From: an uncultured Candidatus Saccharibacteria bacterium
GTDB lineage: Bacteria > Patescibacteriota > Saccharimonadia > CAILAD01 > GCA-016700035
Reading direction: 5' to 3'
Assembly: GCA_937996675.1 (NCBI GenBank)
Contig: CALKUN010000026.1
Location: 1 to 11,626, forward strand
DNA length: 11,626 bases
Shown: positions 1-3,513 of the stretch, piece after piece
How positions within the stretch are numbered: the first letter of the stretch is position 1
Layout: each line of letters begins with the position of its first letter
Made by a program: the position numbers and the translations under genes
Notes under the pieces: model-generated
Seen by the model: only the letters and a program-made list of their open reading frames with translations
What the model was told of the DNA's origin: nothing
The model's database searches: none

Positions 1-21
1 GCGCCCAGCGGCGTTTACGCT

Positions 22-70
22 CTAAAAATACCCCTCACCGTATCCCATGTACGCCCCGGGGTATTTTTAG
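22..70. repeat. 13-bp inverted repeat, possible bidirectional terminator
   Basis: A perfect 13-bp inverted repeat, CTAAAAATACCCC at 22-34 and GGGGTATTTTTAG at 58-70, encloses 23 nt that hold a second 4-bp stem (CGTA/TACG). GC pairs sit at the inner end and A/T runs at the outer end of the stem, as in intrinsic terminators that work in either direction. What it would terminate lies outside the window to the left, or is the tail of the hsp20 transcript. The fold is visible; the function is inferred. Confidence 0.45.
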
Positions 71-84
71 TACTAGACCGAGCT

Positions 85-162
85 TAAGCATCTAGATATG
101 ATGAGTCAGTACTAGGCTGAGAGTAGTCGGCTCTTTAGGCCTTACTACTGACTTGATGCTTA
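85..162. repeat. Nested inverted repeats, unassigned structured region
   Basis: Three nested pairings lie in this stretch: TAAGCATC (85-92) with GATGCTTA (155-162), AGTCAGTA (104-111) with TACTGACT (146-153), and GTAGT (123-127) with ACTAC (144-148, partly competing with the second). There is an 11-nt bulge on the left arm. No credible reading frame is present. It could be an RNA element or an eroded palindromic repeat; I cannot assign it. Confidence 0.35.
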
Positions 163-167
163 CATAT

Positions 168-199
168 AAACAAAAACCCCCTTGCGGGGGATTTTGTTT
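168..199 (-). terminator. Intrinsic terminator of hsp20
   Basis: CCCCC (177-181) pairs with GGGGG (186-190), and the stem is extended by AAACAAAA (168-175) pairing with TTTTGTTT (192-199). Read leftwards, the GC stem is followed by a T-rich tract, about 20 nt after the hsp20 stop codon. The symmetrical A/T flanks mean it could also stop transcription coming from the left. Confidence 0.85.
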
Positions 200-218
200 A
201 GTGGTCGGCTCGTGGAGG

Positions 219-656
219 CTATTCGCCTACTGGCTTGACCTTGATCTTCTTGACCTTGTCTTCTTGGACTACCTTTGGAACGGTAACGGTAAGTACGCCG
301 TCCTTGAGCGTGGCATTGGCCTTCTCGGCAATTGTTGACGTCGGAAGGATAATTGAGCGGCTGAAGCTGCCCCAGAAACATTCCTGGACGTAGTAGTGTT
401 CTTTCTCGACTACGATCTCTTCCTTGCGGTCGCCACGGATCGTCATGACGTCTTCTGAGATAGCGATATCGATATCATCTGGACGTACGCCAGCAATAGG
501 TGCCTTTACGACAACTGAATCTTTGGTCTGGTATACATCTACTGCAAGCTGTCCGCCGAGCTCCTCGTCCCCCATCCACTCATCTGAAGTGTTGGCGGCC
601 TCGTCGAGGAACTCGTCTTGCAAAATTTCTTCTTCGGGATTATTCCGACGTGCCAT
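219..656 (-). CDS. hsp20: Small heat shock protein, Hsp20/alpha-crystallin family
   Basis: A 145-residue ATP-independent holdase chaperone that binds unfolding proteins in the cytoplasm. An acidic N-terminal arm (residues 1-35, including NPEEE and DEWMGDEE) precedes an alpha-crystallin domain at about 36-128. That domain carries the family hallmark around ATLKDGVLTVTVPK (115-128). The tail contains I-K-V at 138-140, resembling the I-x-I/V motif used for oligomer assembly. Length is normal for the family. I chose ATG at 656 because AAGGAG (665-670) lies 8 nt upstream; an in-frame TTG at 662 would leave only 2 nt. It is divergent from the comF-type gene and has its own terminator at 168-199. 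A TATAAT at 700-705 is the likely -10. Confidence 0.95.
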   Translation of the reverse strand: MARRNNPEEEILQDEFLDEAANTSDEWMGDEELGGQLAVDVYQTKDSVVVKAPIAGVRPDDIDIAISEDVMTIRGDRKEEIVVEKEHYYVQECFWGSFSRSIILPTSTIAEKANATLKDGVLTVTVPKVVQEDKVKKIKVKPVGE

Positions 657-699
657 TAGCAAAACTCCTTATCCTTTACTCTCGCCTGTCTTAGCCCGT

Positions 700-729
700 A
701 TTATAACCAGGCTCTAAGGAGGAACGCAA
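700..729 (-). promoter_or_regulatory. Candidate hsp20 promoter
   Basis: On the minus strand a perfect TATAAT (700-705) is preceded by TTGCGT (724-729) with an 18-bp spacer. It would give a leader of roughly 35-40 nt that includes the AAGGAG ribosome-binding site. No CIRCE-like inverted repeat is visible. The -35 match is weak. Confidence 0.5.
716..722 (+). promoter_or_regulatory. Ribosome-binding site deciding the TTG start of the comF-type gene
   Basis: AAGGAGG lies 10 nt before TTG at 733. It is the only strong Shine-Dalgarno sequence here and it supports the non-ATG start. The site lies inside the putative hsp20 promoter spacer, so the two divergent genes share about 75 bp of control DNA. 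Confidence 0.7.
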
Positions 730-732
730 GTT

Positions 733-1392
733 TTGTTCAAAGCCATCGCCAGATTACTCTCGCCAGATCGTTGTGTTTTGTGCAACACCGAAGGCACAGG
801 CGTCTGCCAGGATTGTCGCGAATTTGCTCTCTCTGAGCGAACGTCTTCGTGTTATGTATGTAATGCCGTGACTCCGGAAGGTCGTATTTGTAGTCGATGT
901 CAGTGGCGTACGCCAGTTCGTCGATGCCACGTGCTGTGGCGACTTGATACGCCCGGAGAGACACTCGTGTATGGGCTGAAGTATGACGGCCGTGAAGACA
1001 TCGCTCGATCTGTTGCTCGTGTATTGCAGCAGCAGAATCTCCCCTATTTTGATCTGATTACATTTGTGCCAGACACGGCTGCCCGTCAGCGGGAGCGTGG
1101 TTTTGTGCCAGCCCAACTCATCGCCCGGGAGCTCTCTCGTGTGAGCGGTAAGCCATATATCGAGTTGCTTGATCGCATCGAGCACACTCCTCAGGTGGGC
1201 GCCGGTCGCACCCAGCGCTGGCAGCAGGTGCGCGGTAATTTCCGAGCCAAGCACACTGAGCTGGCCTACGACAAAAGAATATTGCTCATCGATGATGTTG
1301 TGACGACCGGTGCGACCATAACGGAGTGCGCCAAGACGCTCAAGTCTGCCGGCACGGGTCCGATATATGTCGCGGCTCTCGCCAAGAAATAA
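733..1392 (+). CDS. comF: ComF family phosphoribosyltransferase-like protein
   Basis: A 219-residue protein of the ComF/GntX family, linked in other bacteria to DNA uptake during transformation; the exact biochemical role is not settled. The N-terminus has a double zinc-ribbon-like region with paired cysteines C14/C17, C25/C28, C40/C43 and C53/C56. The rest is a type I phosphoribosyltransferase domain ending with the PRPP-binding loop LLIDDVVTTGAT at about 184-195. RERGFVPAQ further upstream is also typical of the family. Length is normal. It begins at TTG behind a strong AAGGAGG. No other competence gene is in the window, so a role in DNA uptake is inferred from family only. It uses the Arg codon CGA (for example R36), which the GCG-anticodon tRNA-Arg nearby should not read. 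Confidence 0.9.
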   Translation: MFKAIARLLSPDRCVLCNTEGTGVCQDCREFALSERTSSCYVCNAVTPEGRICSRCQWRTPVRRCHVLWRLDTPGETLVYGLKYDGREDIARSVARVLQQQNLPYFDLITFVPDTAARQRERGFVPAQLIARELSRVSGKPYIELLDRIEHTPQVGAGRTQRWQQVRGNFRAKHTELAYDKRILLIDDVVTTGATITECAKTLKSAGTGPIYVAALAKK

Positions 1393-1458
1393 TGTAACGA
1401 ACTCCGAGGTTTGCCTTGTTGGGCCACGGCGCAGTGGTCGAACGTGCACGTACTCCTT

Positions 1459-1483
1459 CCTCGGGATTTCTGGGGTGTTTTTT
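1459..1483 (+). terminator. Weak candidate terminator of the comF-type gene
   Basis: CCTCGG (1459-1464) can pair with TCTGGGG bases (1470-1475) as 6 bp with two G-U wobbles, followed after 2 nt by TTTTTT (1478-1483). It lies 67 nt beyond the stop. The U-run is convincing; the stem is marginal. Confidence 0.4.
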
Positions 1484-1625
1484 AGTCAGGCGAGTGGGTA
1501 AATGTTGAGAGTGGGAAAACTCATAAACAAGTTTATGAGAATGCTGCAGTTACACGCTCGGAGTAAACTCCTGCGCGCGTCGCCTTTGCATGCGAACCCT
1601 GGGTTTCGAACCCCATCTATATTTG
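1484..1625. other. Gene-free tract with hairpins and tRNA-like sequence
   Basis: No credible protein frame is present. On the minus strand a T-arm-like GGGTTCGAAACCC (about 1600-1612) is followed by short palindromes and then the hairpin at 1520-1539. The resemblance to the 5' domain of tmRNA or to a tRNA T-arm does not extend to a full fold: there is no CCA, no acceptor partner and no tag reading frame. It may be a small RNA read on from the tRNA-Ser(CGA) unit, or tRNA debris. Confidence 0.3.
1516..1539 (-). terminator. Candidate AT-rich terminator hairpin
   Basis: CTCATAAA (1520-1527) and TTTATGAG (1532-1539) form a perfect 8-bp stem with a 4-nt loop. On the minus strand the stem is followed by TTTT (1516-1519). 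The stem is low in GC. It would end a minus-strand transcript covering the tract at 1540-1625. Confidence 0.4.
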
Positions 1626-1678
1626 TCCGCCATAGTAAAAGGACTGGATAAAACATCCAGTCCTTTTACTATGGCGGA
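1626..1678 (-). terminator. 24-bp hairpin terminator fused to the tRNA-Ser(CGA) 3' end
   Basis: A perfect 24-bp inverted repeat, 1626-1649 and 1655-1678, with a 5-nt loop. Its tRNA-proximal arm contains the encoded CCA, the discriminator G and the last acceptor bases of tRNA-Ser(CGA). The distal arm ends the stem with a run of four T on the minus strand. Homologous hairpins follow the other two tRNA-Ser genes (5623-5671 and 7733-7773), sharing TAGTAAAAGGA directly after CCA. Confidence 0.75.
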
Positions 1679-1761
1679 GAGAGTGGGATTCGAACCCACG
1701 GTACCCGTGAGGGCACAACAGTTTTCGAGACTGTCCAGTTCAACCACTCCTGCACCTCTCC
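1672..1761 (-). tRNA. tRNA-Ser(CGA)
   Basis: A 90-nt type II tRNA with an acceptor stem of 7 bp (one G-U), an anticodon arm ACAGT-CTCGAAA-ACTGT giving anticodon CGA (reads UCG), a long variable arm typical of Ser, a T-arm GTGGG-TTCGAAT-CCCAC, discriminator G, and an encoded CCA at 1672-1674. A likely promoter sits at 1772-1800 and the transcript ends in the hairpin that overlaps the CCA end. Confidence 0.96.
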
Positions 1762-1771
1762 GTGCTTTAGT

Positions 1772-1800
1772 ATTCTCTCGGTTCGTTACTTGTCGGTCAA
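1772..1800 (-). promoter_or_regulatory. Candidate promoter of tRNA-Ser(CGA)
   Basis: On the minus strand TTGACC (1795-1800) and GAGAAT (1772-1777) are separated by 17 bp. Transcription would start within a few bases of the mature 5' end at 1761. It lies directly downstream of the strong terminator at 1811-1857, so this tRNA appears to be a separate transcription unit. Confidence 0.5.
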
Positions 1801-1810
1801 GTCGCTATAT

Positions 1811-1857
1811 AAGGAAAACGACCAGAAGGAGAGAGAGTTGTCTCTCCTTCTGGTCGT
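1811..1857 (-). terminator. Strong intrinsic terminator of the tRNA-Arg/tRNA-Gly transcript
   Basis: A perfect 17-bp inverted repeat, 1818-1834 and 1841-1857, with a 6-nt loop. Read leftwards the stem is followed by a T-rich tract (TTTTCCTT, 1811-1818). It closes the minus-strand transcript that carries tRNA-Arg, tRNA-Gly and the tRNA-ended RNA. Confidence 0.85.
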
Positions 1858-1921
1858 CAGTAGGGGCAAGAACCTGCGCCCCAGACGTCTCTTCGTACCC
1901 ACATCTTGGTGGTGCTAGCGA

Positions 1922-2081
1922 TGGTTAGGAGGTCGGGACTCGAACCCGCATCTCCAGCCCTGTGTGGCTGGTGTACTGAGCGTGACTGTGCTCCACTTGT
2001 TCGCGAAGCTCCACACTCGCCCTTTGGGTGAGCTTTCTGATTGCTCTCACCCTCTGTGGCGCCATGTTGTACTACCTCCCA
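1922..2081 (-). ncRNA. Unidentified RNA with tRNA-like 3' end and CCA
   Basis: The 3' end is clearly tRNA-like: a T-arm GCGGG-TTCGAGT-CCCGA (one mismatch at its base), acceptor strand CCTCCTA, discriminator A and an encoded CCA (1922-1924). The best 5' partner is TGGGAGG (2075-2081), giving 7 bp with one G-U, followed by T-A-G as at tRNA positions 8-10. A GTAC/GTAC pair could replace the D stem, but about 90 nt are inserted between them, including a 7-bp hairpin GGGTGAG/CTCACCC. The arm before the T-arm (CCAGCC-ACACAG-GGCTGG) has a 6-nt loop with no U at the position before an anticodon, so no normal anticodon can be read. It is either a tRNA disrupted by an insertion or a distinct tRNA-mimicking RNA. 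The 3' end is secure; the 5' end is a guess. Confidence 0.4.
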
Positions 2082-2084
2082 TGA

Positions 2085-2140
2085 GACAGTCGTCCTTTAC
2101 ACCAAAGTGTGTTGGTTTCGGGGACCAACGGTTGACTGTC
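2085..2140 (-). other. Three-way-junction fold between tRNA-Gly and the tRNA-ended RNA
   Basis: GACAGTC (2085-2091) pairs with GACTGTC (2134-2140). Inside lie two adjacent hairpins: ACAC/GTGT (2099-2110) and GTTGGT/ACCAAC (2111-2129). There is no T-run, so it is not an obvious terminator. It could be a processing signal or the 5' part of the neighbouring RNA. Confidence 0.45.
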
Positions 2141-2143
2141 CTG

Positions 2144-2217
2144 GGGTCCCGGCCAGACTCGAACTGGCGACTTGCCGCATGGGATGCGGCTACTCTGACC
2201 AACTGAGTTACGGGACC
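2144..2217 (-). tRNA. tRNA-Gly(CCC)
   Basis: A standard cloverleaf: acceptor GGTCCCG/CGGGACC, D stem ACTC/GAGT, anticodon arm GCCGC-ATCCCAT-GCGGC giving anticodon CCC (reads GGG), and T-arm GCCAG-TTCGAGT-CTGGC. Unlike its neighbours the 3' end is one base short of discriminator plus CCA: only C-C-A follows the acceptor stem. If the tRNA is counted with a discriminator, that base is C, where U is usual for bacterial tRNA-Gly, and CCA must be added enzymatically. An extra G before position 1 could pair with it. Amino acid identity rests on the anticodon alone. Confidence 0.8.
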
Positions 2218-2223
2218 CGGGTG

Positions 2224-2281
2224 ATGAGTTGCCCCATCTCTCAAGAATCAACGCGTGATTTCTGGGAGATGGGGTGCTCAT
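2224..2281 (-). other. Spacer hairpin between tRNA-Arg and tRNA-Gly
   Basis: CCCCATCTC (2232-2240) pairs with GAGATGGGG (2266-2274). An outer ATGAG/CTCAT pair (2224-2228, 2277-2281) and an inner pairing of AGAATCA with TGATTTCT extend the stem. No T-run follows on the minus strand, so a role in processing the two-tRNA precursor fits better than termination. Confidence 0.5.
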
Positions 2282-2289
2282 GTTATTAA

Positions 2290-2366
2290 TGGTGCGCTCG
2301 GCGGGACTCGAACCTGCGACCTTCAGTACCGCAAACTGACGCTCTATCCATCTGAGCTACGAGCGC
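2290..2366 (-). tRNA. tRNA-Arg(GCG)
   Basis: A 77-nt tRNA with acceptor GCGCTCG/CGAGCGC, D stem GCTC/GAGC, anticodon arm TCAGT-TTGCGGT-ACTGA giving anticodon GCG, T-arm GCAGG-TTCGAGT-CCCGC (one A-C mismatch), discriminator A and encoded CCA (2290-2292). Bacteria usually read CGU/CGC with an ACG anticodon deaminated to ICG by TadA; an encoded G34 is unusual in bacteria and standard in archaea. Its transcript probably starts just upstream, at TATATT (2376-2381). Confidence 0.94.
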
Positions 2367-2375
2367 ACACGATCT

Positions 2376-2381
2376 AATATA
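2376..2381 (-). promoter_or_regulatory. Candidate -10 element for the tRNA-Arg transcript
   Basis: TATATT on the minus strand lies 9 nt upstream of the mature 5' end of tRNA-Arg. No good -35 sits at 17 bp, where there is only the A/T tract at 2399-2407. Weak evidence taken alone; its position favours it. Confidence 0.35.
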
Positions 2382-2487
2382 CAGTGCATATTGTGTGCAA
2401 AAAAAAACTTGGCGGTGTGTTTTGTCACGAAGACAAAAGTAGGGTTATTCTAACCTGTTAGGCAAGAAGTGTAAAGATCATTAAATC
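2382..2487. other. Intergenic spacer with a nine-A run and short hairpins
   Basis: Nothing codes here. Visible are a run of nine A (2399-2407, U-run on the minus strand) and short palindromes TTTTGTC/GACAAAA and GGTTA/TAACC. They could together terminate the two-TM protein gene, but the hairpins do not abut the U-run. Confidence 0.35.
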
Positions 2488-3066
2488 TTACAGCTTGAGG
2501 CGCTTAAAGACTGATTCGCCGAAGTAGCCTTGTGGCTGAGTCTCTGGCAGTACGCTGGAAAGAATCTCCATGACTTCGGGCGCCACATCATTGTCCACAT
2601 GGAGTGTGACGAGCGCGCCAAGCCTTTGGAGTGGGATGAGCTCAAAGACGACCTGCTCCTTTGACTCGACGACAAAGAAGGCCTTGAAGTTATCGTAGCT
2701 GTGCGGTTTATTATCGACGCGAACGCCAAAGGGCTCGAGTGAGTATGTGTGCTCACCAGGTCCCTTATTGCCATACATGGTGAGTGCGATTGGTATCAGG
2801 ACTGCGAGCGGAATGATGACCCATACTTGAGTAATGATAGCCACGATTATGATAGCGGCGGCGATGAGGCCCATGATGATATACCAGGAGTGTGGGCGCG
2901 GCGGTGAAGCAGGCTCCTGAGTCTCCCACTGCAAAAGAGGTGTGTCGTCATCTTCTGCTGGGATATCAAGCTCTTCATCCGACGGTATATCGGCGTCGAT
3001 ATCTTCGAGCGCTTCTTCGTCGGGAAGATCGGGCTGGGTGGTTGGTGTGAGCTCAGGATTTTCCAT
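2488..3066 (-). CDS. Two-TM membrane protein with acidic N-terminal tail
   Basis: 192 residues, not assigned to a named family. An acidic, proline-rich and probably disordered stretch fills residues 1-60 (for example DEEALEDIDADIPSDEE). Two back-to-back hydrophobic segments follow at about 61-79 and 80-98, then a soluble C-terminal domain (105-192). The order of that domain (TYSLEPFGV, then a Phe-rich strand, then FELIPLQR, a short strand and a helix near VMEILSSVLPE) resembles a small bacterial PH-like domain. I infer that both ends face the cytoplasm. No Shine-Dalgarno sequence precedes ATG, but GATAAT lies 9 nt upstream, so the mRNA may be leaderless. It follows mscL but is separated from it by a terminator. 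Confidence 0.8.
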   Translation of the reverse strand: MENPELTPTTQPDLPDEEALEDIDADIPSDEELDIPAEDDDTPLLQWETQEPASPPRPHSWYIIMGLIAAAIIIVAIITQVWVIIPLAVLIPIALTMYGNKGPGEHTYSLEPFGVRVDNKPHSYDNFKAFFVVESKEQVVFELIPLQRLGALVTLHVDNDVAPEVMEILSSVLPETQPQGYFGESVFKRLKL

Positions 3067-3075
3067 ATTGCTGGT

Positions 3076-3081
3076 ATTATC
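3076..3081 (-). promoter_or_regulatory. Candidate -10 for a leaderless mRNA (two-TM protein)
   Basis: GATAAT on the minus strand ends 9 nt before the ATG at 3066, so transcription would begin within about 2 nt of the start codon. No TTGACA-like -35 is apparent at 16-18 bp. Confidence 0.35.
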
Positions 3082-3095
3082 CCCTACTCCTGCCT

Positions 3096-3136
3096 AAAAA
3101 TCTATCTCGCTCATGATTACTCACAAACGAGATAGA
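3096..3136 (-). terminator. Intrinsic terminator of mscL
   Basis: TCTATCTCG (3101-3109) pairs with CGAGATAGA (3128-3136) over an 18-nt loop. Read leftwards the stem is followed by TTTTT (3096-3100). It begins about 10 nt beyond the mscL stop codon. Confidence 0.75.
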
Positions 3137-3146
3137 GAGAAAGAAG

Positions 3147-3485
3147 CTAGGCTTTTTTAGCGTCTTTCTTGTCTTCCTTCTTGCGGTCGAGTCGATCAAA
3201 CCCGAGGACCTTTACGGTGACATATACCACGAGAGCCACGACTACAAAGTCGATGAGAATACTTATGAAGTCGCCAACGAGAAGTCGGGCGCTTCCGACA
3301 GAGACGGTCATTTCTTTGAGTCCGGCGGCATTTCCGAGAATGACATCGATCAGTGGATTGATGATATCGGTGACGAGTGCTGCCACGACCTTTGCAACAG
3401 CCCCACCGAGGATGAATCCGATGGCGAGCCCAATAACACCTTGCTCACGGACGAACTCGAGAAAACCTTTGAGATGCTTACCCAT
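3147..3485 (-). CDS. mscL: Large-conductance mechanosensitive channel MscL
   Basis: A 112-residue inner-membrane channel subunit that opens under membrane tension to release osmolytes in hypo-osmotic shock. It has the canonical N-terminal amphipathic helix (residues 1-13, GKHLKGFLEFVREQ), pore-lining TM1 at about 16-42 with the Gly/Ala-rich AIGFILGGAVAKVV, the conserved DIINPLI at TM1's end, a shortened periplasmic loop (50-70) and TM2 at about 72-95. A lysine/aspartate-rich cytoplasmic tail (RKKEDKKDAKK) follows. It is shorter than the usual ~136 residues, mainly in the loop and tail. AGGAA lies 8 nt before ATG. The gene starts 28 bp after the upstream membrane-protein gene, so both are probably on one transcript ended at 3096-3136. 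Confidence 0.95.
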   Translation of the reverse strand: MGKHLKGFLEFVREQGVIGLAIGFILGGAVAKVVAALVTDIINPLIDVILGNAAGLKEMTVSVGSARLLVGDFISILIDFVVVALVVYVTVKVLGFDRLDRKKEDKKDAKKA

Positions 3486-3513
3486 TGTACTAATTCCTGT
3501 TTATCCTCTTACG

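Noticed and set aside
219..1392. A CIRCE-like heat-shock operator between hsp20 and the comF-type gene
   Set aside because: No 9-bp inverted repeat with TTAGCACTC-type arms is present in 657-732.
754..1449. Long open frame antisense to the comF-type gene (231 codons)
   Set aside because: It mirrors a well-supported family gene, has no ribosome-binding site and gives an Arg/Thr-rich low-complexity product.
1590..1640. tmRNA 5' domain on the minus strand (TTCGA and GCATGC context resembles ssrA)
   Set aside because: No acceptor partner with CCA at the expected distance, no tag reading frame, and comF coding sequence lies where the 3' domain would be.
1922..2140. tmRNA or group I intron-bearing tRNA on the minus strand
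   Set aside because: Too short for either, no tag peptide frame ending in a stop, and no recognisable group I core sequences; left as an unassigned tRNA-ended RNA.
1590..2289. Short open frames across the tRNA cluster
   Set aside because: They run through tRNA genes and terminator hairpins and lack ribosome-binding sites.
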